A stretch of 64,000 bases of DNA. Origin: Casuarina equisetifolia. Its lineage: Eukaryota; Streptophyta; Magnoliopsida; Fagales; Casuarinaceae. Shown piece after piece: positions 1 through 11,100 of the stretch (the stretch's first letter is position 1; the number at the start of each line of letters is the position of its first letter). The notes under the pieces are model-generated. The model worked only from the letters and a program-made list of their open reading frames with translations. It was not told the DNA's origin and did not search any database. A program made the position numbers and the translations under genes. Where the stretch lies: NCBI GenBank assembly GCA_028551475.1, contig CM052356.1, positions 31,771,884 through 31,835,883 on the forward strand, written 5' to 3'.

Positions 1-565
1 TAACTTCATTGATTGGCTTATATGTAAAGACAAACTTCTTACAATAGAAGTGATTTCTCTATGGCTCCCCTTAATTAATCTATATTATAATTTACGTGGC
101 TCTCAATTGAAAGTAGATCACACTTGTTTTTTCAGTGTACTTAGACTAGTTAGATTTTGAGAAATATTCTAGTACAACAAGGCCTTCATAAGAACATCGA
201 CGATTGAAATTTTGAATTGCAATGGACAATTAAAACAACTAAAGGAAAGGATTTGGTTGTAAAGCTTTTTAAACTCTCTTTCTTAGTATGTCTTTATTGT
301 ATATGGTTTGAACGTAATTGTAGATGTTTTCAAAATAAGACTGTTGATATACCAATTTTGTTTGCTAGAATAAGGAAATTAATTTGTGGAAGAACATCTC
401 TATTTAGGAACATTTAAACTTTCTCAAGAAAATGTTTTAAGTGTCATAGTTGAAAAATTCTAAATTCTATTTTCTCTTAGATGAATTGTAATATTAGGGT
501 ATGCCCCTAAGCTTTTGTATTTTCTTATTCTATGATAAATAAACTTACATACTCATAAAATAAAA
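1..565 (+). mobile_element. LINE (family I) 3' end, fragment
   Basis: Decayed 3' end of a non-LTR retrotransposon, cut by the window edge. It matches 16013-16575, the tail of the longer LINE in this window. The plus strand reads a broken zinc-binding segment of the reverse-transcriptase C-terminus (NFIDWLICKDKL), then the typical LINE tail CIWFERNCRCF within 217-417. The end is an A-rich tract of TAAAA-type units. It is the left part of the duplicated block 1-3487. Confidence 0.75.
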
Positions 566-795
566 TAAAAATAGTGTTGCCATTGATATGCAAGTTTTGA
601 AAAGTGAAATATACTTATAAAAATATAAATGAAAATAATTTTTATTGAGCATACAAGTGGTAACTTGGAGGAACTATTTACATTATGATCTCACTTGATA
701 AATAATATTAAAATTATATCCAATATGTTTATGATAATTTTTATTTTCCTAGATAGGATTAAAAATAATAAGATAAAACCTCCATCTTTTTATAG
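566..795. repeat. Diverged cassette upstream element
   Basis: A diverged copy of the ~210-290 bp element that lies upstream of the cysteine-rich genes and forms the 5.3-9.3 kb array. Shared words include ATGCAAGTTTTGA, AAGTGAAATATACTTATAAA and ACATTATGATCTCA. Further copies lie at about 9395-9600 and 16585-16800. Confidence 0.5.
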
Positions 796-1232
796 CTTTC
801 ATAATTTTTATAATGATAAAGTATATGTCTAGAAAGCTCTATCAGGCACAAATAGCTTAACTCAAAGAATTGAACATTAGAAAGTTGAAACATGTTAGAT
901 GATCAAGGTTGTCAAACGTAAGAGTTTTGTAGTGACCCTACTCAGTGTATCTTTCAAGGATGTATTGTATCACATTTAGAGAGAAATAAATAAAAGAAGA
1001 TTCAATGATAAAATTTTAAATAATTCAACCATTATTGTTAAAATCAAGAAGAACATGAAAATGAAGCTTTCATATACTAGGAAAGTAAAGCCTATAAATT
1101 GTAATAAGTTCTTGCAAGGGCTTTGAGATTTGTCAAATGCAGCGTTTAAACCTAAATTATAATATTTGTAACTGAACAGTTTGTAATTCTTTTATAGTGA
1201 TATTTAATTCTTGACCTTTCACCAAAAAAAAA
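796..1232 (+). mobile_element. LINE (family II) 3' end, fragment
   Basis: 5'-truncated LINE tail. One frame reads a typical LINE C-terminal segment, YHI-RERNKRRF, at about 967-1010. The end is TTGACCTTTCACC followed by an A-run at 1223-1232. Copies recur at about 9605-10050 and 16805-17250, and inverted at about 20345-20760. The A-tail and the shared 3' end fit target-primed insertion of a truncated element. Confidence 0.6.
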
Positions 1233-1294
1233 ATATGTCTCTATACTTCTATATACTAATTTTCATTAACACAAACTAATCTTTTCACCATAAA

Positions 1295-1925
1295 AATGAT
1301 TTTTTTTCTTTTTTGGTGAAATAGGGTTAAGACCCTTGTCATTGATATTAATCTCATAGGATGAGCAATAACTCAAAACTTGTGTAACAAATTATGTGGG
1401 GTAGTGCATTGAACCTTGCCCTTCACTACATCATCTCTTTGAGTAAAAAGAAAATGCAAAGTAAGATAATTAAATGCCTAAGAGAACCATACAATGAAAT
1501 AATAAAATGCAAATAAAATTTCTAAAGATTAATAACTTAGTAAGGCTTATAATGTTCCAAGCCTAATTGATCCTCTCAAACTATTTTTCTACAATGTTGT
1601 GGTAGTGATCCCAATGTAGACAACACTTGTAATCCTATAATTGAATGTCCAAAGGTAGCCAAACCATCTCCAAGAAAATTGGCTTCATAGAATATATCAA
1701 ATATCTTGACATTTGAGTAGGTAGACTGAGCACTAATGTAATTGATATTCTAAATCCTAAGAAGTTGAGAAGACTCCTTTAATGCATTGCATCATGAATT
1801 ATGAATCAACTTCAATTTATGATATATTCAAACCTTTTTTATGACATATTTTATAACCTTTGAGTAAAGCCAAAATCGCCGCTTTTGCACTATTTACATG
1901 TCCTAGGTTAACCATATAAGCCATA
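1295..1925 (-). mobile_element. LINE RNase H-domain fragment (family III)
   Basis: Minus-strand decayed RNase H-like (RVT_3 type) tail. It is clearest in the twin copy at 17583-17804, which reads CDANFLGDGLATFGYS, the plant LINE pattern that normally contains REAN..AD.LA. Upstream on the minus strand the reading resembles an A-ALLEGHKICH helix. A T-run near 1300-1316 is the element's poly(A) tail on the opposite strand. Stops and substitutions break it. Confidence 0.5.
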
Positions 1926-1929
1926 ATTG

Positions 1930-2065
1930 AATGACGTGTTTAAGGCACTTTTTCATGCATGACATAGCAATTATTTGAACTACTTCATTAGTCTTGTCTC
2001 TATGTTCAAACATTAATGAGTGGAAATCATTTGTAATGCACTTTATGAGTATTTCATATCATCCA
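1930..2065 (-). pseudogene. Cysteine-rich secreted protein remnant (C-terminal part)
   Basis: Read on the minus strand, about 40 codons align with the C-terminal half of the intact copy at 23848-24276. They run from the KCITNDF segment through FEHRDKTNEVV to MSCMKKCLK. The fourth family cysteine is replaced and there is no signal peptide or N-terminal half. It lies downstream of copy A, so the cassettes seem to carry a decayed second copy. The twin in the duplicated block is at about 17945-18070. Confidence 0.6.
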
Positions 2066-2830
2066 TATCTTGGTTTGAGACCTTATTCATATATGGAAAT
2101 ATTTCTTTTCTTAACAACTCTTTTAAAGAAAGGATTGGAAGTTTATAATCTACACAAATGCTTAAACAATGTATCCAATAAAAAAGCCACATTTATAATA
2201 GTTTTATAAAATATAGATCTCAATACACAAATATTAGAAATAGCATAATCCTTCATATGCACAATACACAACCTTAATCCAAACTTTTTAATCAAATAGT
2301 AATATCACCACATTTGTGTCACTATAATAAAAAGGTTACATAAATCATAAAAAGGAACAAAGAAACTTGAAGTTATTATCCATATCAAGTCCAAGAACTT
2401 ACAAATCAACTTGAGGGGACAACTTATTGATAATAACTACTAAGATTCTCATGTTTTACCACAACATCAAAAGTAATTATTGTTGGTAAAACACACACTT
2501 TATTCTTTAAATCATAAAACAAGAGTATCAACGGGTTTGATATCACTTGTCACCGCTCGCCAAGTCTAACAATAATAATACCAAAACAAACCAAAGAAAT
2601 TTTATTCTTTAAATTTTATAACAAGAGTATCCCCACAAGTTTGCCTTCGCTTGAAACCATTCACCAAGTCCAATACTAATAACATCAAGACAAAGTAAAG
2701 AAGTTAGAGAAGGTTATTGCATAATTGGATCATGATGAATAGGTACAAATCCTCCTGTCAACGATAATGAAAATAAATAATGTTGCACTAAGAATCCTCT
2801 AGCAAACCTTAGAGCTCATTACTACTTATG
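2066..2830. repeat. Conserved 3' flank of cysteine-rich gene cassette
   Basis: Non-coding flank shared by all cassettes. Recurring words are AATAGTAATATCACCACATT, GAACAAAGAAAC and ATCAAGTCCAA, then a TTTTACCACAACATC segment and a repeated CACCAAGTC/CGCCAAGTC motif. Related copies lie at about 3622-4487, 11560-12060, 18070-18840, 20880-21490 and 23310-23847. Confidence 0.7.
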
Positions 2831-3241
2831 GATGATGCTTTACAGTCTTAATGTGATCGTTAAAGCATATAAGTAAACAGAACCCAACATGGACAAAAGG
2901 AACTGTTGATTTTTTTAAGGCATTTCTCTACACATGACACAGCGACCGTATGGACTGGATCTGTCTTCTCTCCATGTTCAAGAATACACCATTAAGAAAT
3001 CACGTGTAATGCACTCAAAAAACGTTACACCAGTATGTTTTTTACTGTATGTTTTGATTATAGTTTTCAGGAAATCATACAATGATGCAGGCTTTTGATC
3101 CTCTAGAGGTTTCTTGGAGGAGGCAAGATGGCGAACAGGAAGTGCAGAAGTATAAAGGAAGGGAGGAGCAAAGTCATTTGCTAGGCCTTCGAATACTATG
3201 AGGATAATCAACCTTATCATCATCATTAGGAAATATTTCAT
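2831..3241 (-). pseudogene. Cysteine-rich secreted protein, copy A (frameshifted)
   Basis: Minus-strand member of the CRP family. The signal-peptide segment (MKYFLMMM, then a hydrophobic stretch ending FEGLA) is intact, followed by LPVRHLASSKK and the first cysteine pair. Relative to copy B, one extra base at 2991-2994 shifts the frame, giving a stop just after FLMVYS. A second one-base insertion lies in an A-run near 2911-2917. The remaining C-terminal reading (CVEKCL) is visible in the shifted frame. Copy C has the same first frameshift. The longer reading frame to 3334 upstream of MKY is not conserved. Confidence 0.75.
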
Positions 3242-3494
3242 AGATTTATTAAGTATACAAGATATATATGGTTTAACACGATATATGGGACAAAACATCA
3301 ACTTGTCTTCGCTCTTTAAACATCTTGATTCCATGGAAATAAGAATACATATGTTTTTTTATTGATTTATTCATAGAGAAACTTCTCATAAAAAGCTGTT
3401 AAAGAAATTTGACTTTTGGAAATAAGATAATGTGCCAAGTAACTAAATTTTTTATCAAGTTTTGTCTTTTGGGAAAGGATATGAGGATATTTTG
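3242..3494. repeat. Upstream flank of copy A
   Basis: 5' flank of copy A, nearly identical to 19252-19505. It ends in the AAGTTTTGTCTTTTGGG stretch related to the monomer of the 5.3-9.3 kb array. The duplicated block stops at GATATGAGG (3479-3487). Confidence 0.5.
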
Positions 3495-3621
3495 ATTCCT
3501 TCAGGTAATTCCTCATGCACAACATTGCAATTGCTTAAACTGATCTATTATTCTTTTCTTTATAATCAAACATGCATAAGTAGAAATCATTTGACATACT
3601 CAGTGAGTATTTCACATCATC
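3495..3621 (-). pseudogene. Cysteine-rich secreted protein remnant
   Basis: Heavily decayed C-terminal remnant like that at 1930-2065. On the minus strand a frame containing CMFDYKEKNN, a stop, then AIAMLCM aligns with the segment before the last cysteine pairs of the family. It lies downstream of copy B on the minus strand, in the same relative place as the other remnants. Confidence 0.45.
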
Positions 3622-4487
3622 AATATCTTAGTTTGATACCTTATTTGTATATAGAGATCTTTCTTTTCTTAACAACTATTTTATAGGAAGTATTGGACAT
3701 TTACAACATACTCAAATGCTTAAACGATGTATTCAATATGAAAGCCACATTGATAGTAGCTTTTTAAACTATAGATCTCAATACACAAATACTAAAAATA
3801 GCATAATCCTACATGCACACAAGACACAACCTTAATCCAAACTTTTTTTTATCAAATAGTAATATCACCACATTTGTGTCATTATAATTAAATTAGTTAC
3901 ATGAATCATAAAAGGAACAAAGAAACTCAAAGTTATTGTCCATATCAAGTCCAACAACTTACAAATCAACTTAAGGGGGCATCTTATTGATCATAAATGC
4001 TAAGATTATCATGTTTTACCACAACATGAAAAGCAATTGTTGTTAATAAGATAAATATTTTATTCTTTAGATTTTATAACAAGAGTAGCCACAAGTTTGA
4101 TGTTGCTTGTCACCACTCGCCAAGTCTAATACTAATGACACCAAGACAAACCAAAGAAATTTTATTCTTTAAATTCTATAACAAGAGTATCTGCAAATTT
4201 GCTGTCACTTGACACCACTTGCCAAGTCCAACACTAATAACACCAAGACAAACCAAAAAAAAAAAATTATTCTTTAAATTCTATAACAAGAGTATCTGCA
4301 AGTTTGTTGTCGATTGACACCACTCGCCAAGTCCAACACTACATTAAGACAAAGTAAGGAAGTTAGAGAAGGTTAGTGCATAATTGGATAATGATGAATA
4401 AGAACAAATCCTTATTTAAACGACAAGGGAAATAAACAATGTTGCACTAAGAATCTTTTAGCAAACCTTAGAGCTCATTACCTTTAC
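3622..4487. repeat. 3' flank of copy B with short internal repeats
   Basis: Cassette 3' flank as at 2066-2830. Within it, a ~95-bp segment (TTTATTCTTTAAATTCTATA, AACAAGAGTATC, CACCACTCGCCAAGTC) is repeated about three times between 4060 and 4345. Confidence 0.6.
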
Positions 4488-4911
4488 TTATAGACGATGC
4501 CTCATAGTTTTAATGTGATTTTCAAAGCATTCAAATAAACAGAACCCAGAATGGGCAAGAGGAACTTTTGATTTTGTAAGGCACTTCTCTACGCATGACG
4601 TAGCAACTTTATAAACTGGATCTGTCTTTTCTCGATGCTTAAGATAACACCATAAGAAACCACATGCAATGCACTGAGAGTGCTTTAAGAAAAGATATTT
4701 TGTTTCACATTTTTTGATTTTAGATTCAAGGCAATCATATAATGTTGCAGGCTTTTGATCCATTGGAAGAATCTCAGAGGAAGCAAGATAGCGACAGGAA
4801 GTGCAAAAGTATAAAGGGGGGGAGGGCTAAAGTCATTTGCTAGGCCTTCGAATACTATGAGGATAATCAACCCTATCATCATCATTATGAAATTTTTAAT
4901 GGACGACCCAT
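4488..4911 (-). pseudogene. Cysteine-rich secreted protein, copy B (one-base deletion)
   Basis: Minus-strand CRP member. The N-terminal half, including MMMIGLIILIVFEGLA, and the C-terminal half, with all cysteine positions from YDCL to FECF, are both present but in different frames. One base is missing in the CCTGTTCGCCATC segment relative to copies A and C (about 4790-4797). Downstream of that point the frame stays open to the natural stop at 4488. It is the best-preserved of the damaged copies. The conserved ATGGGT start is at 4911, but the spacing from it to the MMM codons is also out of frame. Confidence 0.75.
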
Positions 4912-5290
4912 TGATGATCTCTAACACTAGGAGTGTACTTCTTTATAAGGTCTACCACATAGATGATATATCAGATAAAACATCAAGTTGTCCTCGCTAT
5001 TTAAACATCTTGATTCCATCGAAATAAAATACATATTTTGTTTTATTAGTTTATTCATTAAAAAATTCTCATAAAAAGTTGTAAAAGAAATATGACTTTT
5101 ATAAATACGATAGTGTGCCAAGTAACTACTTTTTTATCAAGTTTTGTCTTATAGGCAAGGGTATGAGGTTTTACCAAAAAAAGAAAAAAGAAATAAATTC
5201 ATCATTGATATGCACCTTTTGACAAGTGAAATATACTTATAAATATATTAATAAAATAAATTATACTGAGTACACACGATATAATTTCGC
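4912..5290. repeat. Upstream flank of copy B
   Basis: 5' flank of copy B leading into the tandem array. It contains one diverged array monomer (GTTTTGTCTTATAGGCAAGG, then TGATATGCACCTTTTGACAA). Confidence 0.5.
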
Positions 5291-8200
5291 AAGGCTATTT
5301 ATATTATGATCTCATCAAAAGACTCTAGGGTCTTAATTTATGTTATAAATAATATGACTTCTAGGAATAAGATAATATGCTAAGTAACTAACTTTCTATT
5401 CATGTTTTGCCTTTTAGGTAGGGGCATAAGTTTTTTTATAAACAAAAATTGTAATGGATATGCAACTTTTGACAAGTGAAATATGCTTAAAATTATATGA
5501 ACAAAAGAAATCATATTGAGTATATAAATGGTAACTTAAAAGGCTATTTATATTACATGATATCACTAAAAAGACTCTAAGATCTTAGTTTACCAAAGAA
5601 ATAATATCAAAACCAATAGTGATATGGAGTATATAGATCATAATTTTTCTTTTCCTAATTGGAATTGAAGATTTTTGGATAATATGCCAAGTTGTTCAAG
5701 TTTTGGAAAGGCTATTTATATTATGATCTCATCAAAAGACTCTAGGGTCTTAATTTACCTTATAAATAATATGACTTGTGGGAATAAGATAATATGCTAA
5801 GTTACCAACTTTTTGTTCATGTTTTGGCTTTTAGGCAAGGGCATAAGTTTTTTTTATAAACAAAAATTGTCATGGATATGCAACTTTTGACAAGTGAAAT
5901 GTGCTTAAAAATATATAAACAAACAAAATCATATTGAGTATACAAATGGTAACTTAAAAGGCTTTTCATATTACATGATATCACTAAACAAACTCTAGGA
6001 TCTTAGTTTACCAAAGAAATAATATCAAAACCAATAGTGATATGGAGTATATAGATCATAATTTTTCTTTTCCTAATTAGAATTGAAGATTTTTGGATAA
6101 TATGCCAAGTGGTTGGGAATGTGCTTAAAAATATATAAACAAACAAAATCATATTGAGTATACAAATGGTAACTTAAAAGGCTTTTCATATTACATGATA
6201 TCACTAAACAAACTCTAGGATCTTAGTTTACCAAAGAAATAATATCAAAACCAATAGTGATATGGAGTATATAGATCATAATTTTTCTTTTCCTAATTGG
6301 AATTGAAGATTGTTGGATAATATGCCAAGTGGTTCAAGTTTTGGAAAGGCTATTTATATTATGATCTCATCAAAACACTCTAGGGTCTTAATTTACGTTA
6401 TAAATAATATGACTTCTAGGAATAAGATAATATGCTAAGTAACTAACTTTCTATTCATGTTTTGCCTTTTAGGTAGGGGCATAAGTTTTTTTATAAACAA
6501 AAATTGTCATGGATATACAACTTTTGACATGTGAAATATGCTTAAAAATATATGAACAAAAGAAATCATATTGAGTATGCAAATTGTAACGTAAAAGGCT
6601 ATTTATATTGCATGATCACTAAAAAATCTCTAGGATCTTAGTTTGCCAAAGAAAATATATCAAAACCAATAGTGATATGGAGTATATAGATCATAATTTT
6701 TCTTTTCCTAATTGAAATTGAAGATTGTTGGATAATATGCCAAGTTGTTCAAGTTTTGGAAAGGCTATTTACATTATGATCTCATCAAAACACTCTAGGG
6801 TCTTAATTTACCTTATAAATAATATGACTTGTGGGAATAAGATAATATGCTAAGTTGCCAACTTTTTGTTCATGTTTTGGCTTTTAGGCAAGGGCATAAG
6901 TTCTTTTTATTAACAAAAAATGTCATGGATATGCAACTTTTGACAAGTGAAATGTGCTTAAAAATATATAAACAAAAGAAATCATATTGAATATACAAAT
7001 GGTAACTTAAAAGGCTATTTATATTACATGATATCACTAAAAAAACTCTAGGACCTTAGTTTACCAAAGAAATAATATCAAAACCAATAATGATATGGAG
7101 TATATAGATCATAATTTTTCTTTTCCTAATTGGAATTGAAGGTTGTTGGATAATATGCCAAGTGGTTTAAGTTTTGGAAAGGCTATTTATATTATGATCT
7201 CATCAAAAGACTCTAGGGTCTTAATTTACGTTATAAATAATATGACTTCTAGCAATATGATAATATGCTAAGTAACTAACTTTCTATTCATGTTTTGGCT
7301 TTTAGGTAGGGGCATAAGTTTTTTTATAAACGAAAATTGTCATGGATATGCAACTTTTGACAAGTGAAATGTTCTTAAAAATATATAAACAAAAGAAATC
7401 ATATTGAGTATGCAAATGGTAACTTAAAAGGTGATTTATATTACAAGATATTGCTAAAAAAAACTCTAGGATCTTAGTTTACCAAAGAAAATAATATCAA
7501 AACCAATAGTGATATGGAGTATATAGATCATAATTTTTATTTTCCTAATTGGAATTGAAGATTGTTGGATAATATGCCAAGTTGTTCAAGTTTTGGAAAG
7601 GCTATTTATATTATGATCTCATCAAAAGACTCTAGGATCTTAATTTACTTTATAAACAACATGACTTATGGGAATAAGATAATATGCTAAATAACTAACT
7701 TTCCATTCATGTTTTGGCTTTTAAGTAGTGCATAAGTTTTTTCTATAAACAAAAATTATCATGGATATGCAACTTTAGACAAGTGAAATGTGCTTAAAAA
7801 TATATAAACAAAAGAAATCATATTGAGTTTACAAATGGTAACTTAAAAGGCGATTTATATTACATGATATCACTAAAAAAACTCTAGGATCTTAGTTTAC
7901 CAAAGAAAATAATATCAAAACCAATAATGATATGGAGTATATAGATCATAATTTTTATTTTCCTAATTGGAATTGAAGATTGTTGGATAATATGCCAAGT
8001 TGTTCAAGTTTTGGAAAGGCTATTTATATTATGATCTCATCAAAAGACTCTATGATCTTAATTTACTTTATAAATAACATGACTTATGGGAATAAGATAA
8101 TATGCTAAGTAACTAACTTTCCATTCATGTTTTGGCTTTTAAGTAGTGGCATATGTTTTTTTATAAACAAAAATTATCATGGATATGCAACTTTTGACAA

Positions 8201-9268
8201 GTGAAATGTGCTTAAAAACATATAAACAAAAGAAATCATATTGAGTCTACAAATGGTAACTTAAAAGGCGATTTATATTACATGATATCACTAAAAAAAC
8301 TCTAGGATCTTAGTTTACCAAAGAAATAATATCAAAACCAATAGTGATATGGATTATATAGATCATAATTTTTATTTTCCTAATTGGAATTGAAGATTGT
8401 TGGATAATATGCCAAGTTGTTCAAGTTTTGGAAAGGCTATTTATATTATGATCTCATCAAAAGACTCTAGGGTCTTAATTTACCTTATAAATAATATGAC
8501 TTCTAGGAATAAGATAATATGCTAAGTTGCCAACTTTCTGTTCATGTTTTGGCTTTTAGGCAAGGGCATAAGTTTTTTTTATAAACAAAAATTGTCATGG
8601 ATATGCAACTTTTGACAAGTGAAATGTGCTTAAAAATATATAAACAAACGAAATCATATTGAGTATGCAAATGGTAACTCAAAAGGCTATTTATATTACA
8701 TGATATCACTAAAAAAACTCTAGGATCTTAGTTTGCCAAAGAAATAATATCAAAACCAATAGTGATATGGAGTATATAGATCATAATTTTTCTTTTCCTA
8801 ATTGGAATCGAAGATTGTTGGATAATATGCCAAGTTGTTCAAATTTTGGAAAGGCTATTTACATTATGATCTCATCAAAACACTCTAGGGTCTTAATTTA
8901 CCTTATAAATAATATGACTTGTGGGAATAAGATAATATGCTAAGTTGCCAACTTTTTGTTCATGTTTTGGCTTTTAGGCAAGGGCATAAGTTCTTTTTAT
9001 TAACAAAAAATGTCATGGATATGCAACTTTTGACAAGTGAAATGTGTTTAAAAATATATAACCAAAAGAAATCATATTGAGTATGCAAATTGTAACATAA
9101 AAGGCTATTTATATTGCATGATATCACTAAAAAAACTCTAGGATCTTAGTTTGCCAAAGAAAATAATATCAAAACCAATAGTGATATGGAGTATACAGAT
9201 CATAATTTTTCTTTTCCTAATTGGAATTGAAGATTGTGTGATAATATGCCAAGTTGTTCAAGTTTTGG
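5291..9268. repeat. Tandem array, ~417-bp unit, about nine copies
   Basis: Units begin AAGGCTATTTA at 5291, 5708, 6346, 6761, 7179, 7598, 8016, 8433 and 8851, and the last ends near 9268. Spacings are 415-419 bp except for the second unit, which carries an extra 220 bp. Each unit contains two related parts: a full element (GGCAAGGGCATAAG through CCTAATTGGAATTGAAGA) and a shortened copy (ATTATGATCTCATCAAAAGA onward). Single copies of the same element lie upstream of other CRP copies. I see no open frame of note. The array lies directly 5' of copy B. Confidence 0.9.
5901..6340. repeat. Local 220-bp duplication inside the array
   Basis: The stretch beginning GTGCTTAAAAATATATAAAC at 5901 restarts at 6121 and is almost base-for-base identical. 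The shared variant GGCTTTTCATATT, seen elsewhere as GGCTATTTATATT, marks the two as sisters. The junction (AGTGGTTGGGAATGTGC, about 6110-6125) is unique in the array. Confidence 0.85.
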
Positions 9269-10060
9269 CTTTTAGGCAAGGGCATAAGGTTTAGAAAAGA
9301 AAAATAAATAGTGTTGCATTTTTTTTATTGTGAAAGGTCAAGTATAATATACTGCCAGAAAAAAATATAAATTGTTGAATTACAACAAAATAGCATTGCC
9401 ATTGATATGCAAGTTTTGAGAAGTGAAATATACTTATAAAAATATAAATGAAAACAATTTTTATTAAGCATACAAGTGGTAACTTGGAGGAGCTATTTAC
9501 ATTATGATCTCAGCTAATAAATAATATTAAAATTATAACCAATATATTGATGATAATTTTTCTTTACCTAGATAGCATTAAAAATGATAAGATAAAACCT
9601 CCATCTTTTTATAGCTTTCATAGTTTTTATGATGATAACGTATATCTCCAAAAGGCTCTATTAGGTATGAATTACTTAACTCAAAGAATTAAACATTTGA
9701 AAGCTAAAATATGTTGAATGATCAAAGCTGTCAAACATAAGATTCTGCAATAACCTATTCAATATATCTTCTAAGGATGTATTGTATCACATTTGGAAGG
9801 AAAAAAGAAAAAGAACATTCAGTAATAAAAGTTTAGATAGTTCAACCATTATTGCTAAAATCAAGAAGGACATGAGAGAAAAGATTTCATCTTCCAAAGG
9901 AGTAAAGCCTATAAAATGTAATAAGTTCTTGGAAGAGCTTTGAAATTTGTCAAATGCAATGTTTAAGCCTAAATGATAATATTTGTAACTAAACAATTTG
10001 TAATTTTTTATAGTGATATTTAATTCTTAACCTTTCACCAAAAAAAAAAAAGTAAGTCTC
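9269..10060 (+). mobile_element. LINE (family II) 3' end, second copy
   Basis: After the array comes a diverged upstream element (9395-9600), then a third copy of the family II LINE tail (about 9605-10050). It ends TTAACCTTTCACC plus an A-run. The encoded IWKE/RERN-type segment near 9790-9830 is broken. The tail is parallel to those at 796 and 16805. Confidence 0.6.
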
Positions 10061-10347
10061 TATACTTTTGTATACTAATTTTCACTAACACAAACTTATC
10101 TTTTCACCATAAAAATGATAAGATGATGTACTAAGTAGTTCAAGTTTTGGCTTTTGGGCAAGGGTATAAGTTTTTTAGAAAAACAAAAATTGTCATTAAT
10201 CTGCAACTTTTGAGAAATGAAATCCACTTATAAATATATAAATAGCAAAAATCATATTAAGTATAAAAGGGGAAACTTGGAAAGGCTATTTACATTATGA
10301 TCTCACTGAAATATAAGATCTTAGTTTATTTGAATAATATTGAAATT
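10061..10347. repeat. Single cassette upstream element
   Basis: A single diverged monomer related to the array (AAGTTTTGGCTTTTGGGCAA, then GCAACTTTTGAGAAATGAAA). It is interrupted after AATATTGAAATTG at about 10347. Confidence 0.55.
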
Positions 10348-11100
10348 GTTGAGAAATTGATGTATTTCTATCCTTAATCATAATTGTTCTTACTCATTGA
10401 GCCAAGGCCATGTACATTTATGGTCTTAGCCGAATGCCTTGGCCATTCAACATTAGATTTTATTCTCTCTATTCCAATGATTCTTTATAAATCTTGAATT
10501 TACAAAAAACTCTCTTGTAGCATTGTTTTTGAAAAAATAGATTTATTTCTTTATTTTTTATGATTCTTGATTCTTAAGGAGGTAGCAAAGGAGGTCCATT
10601 TCCTACCCTTTTTCTCATTCTTTCTTGGTCTTTTTCACTTCCACATATTAAGAGGTAGTGCATAATCCAAAATGGCATGATGCCATTTTTATCAATAAGT
10701 ATTAGCAATATTTTGATATCCTAGATGCCTAATGCAATATTCATACCTTTTTCTCTTTCTTTTTTGTAACTCTTTTTATGCATAATGTCGGGAGTTGGAA
10801 GCCATCTACAATGTTAAAAGCCTTTTTTTTTCTTTTACTATTTTGCAAAAAATTTCATAATAAACTTCTTGTTCAAAAGAAAATTGGAGTTTTGTAGATA
10901 TTGTAATTTTTTTATAACTTCTTTTCCTCTTCAATTTGCTAGCTTTGGTTGCTCTACGCCTATCTTTTTCCTTATTTTCTTATTGAATTTTCAAGAAAAG
11001 ATCAACACCTAATAGAGCTATGCAATTATTAATCCTTCCCAAATAACTCCATACTAATTAAGTTCATTGTATTTTCAAACTTATCAAGTTCTCCTTTTTT
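10348..11100. other. Unidentified insertion in an orphan cassette
   Basis: Cassette-like sequence stops near 10347 and resumes near 11110 (TTTTTAGTTTGTTAAAGTTG), matching the contiguous sequence at about 22960-23010. The ~0.75 kb between has no counterpart in the other cassettes. It has no long frame and no domain I recognise. It could be a solo LTR or another non-coding element, but I could not define its ends. Confidence 0.4.

Noticed and set aside
5291-9268. CRISPR-like or centromeric satellite reading of the array.
   Set aside because: Units are 417 bp with no spacers, in a plant genome, and the array has only nine units linked to gene-flank sequence.
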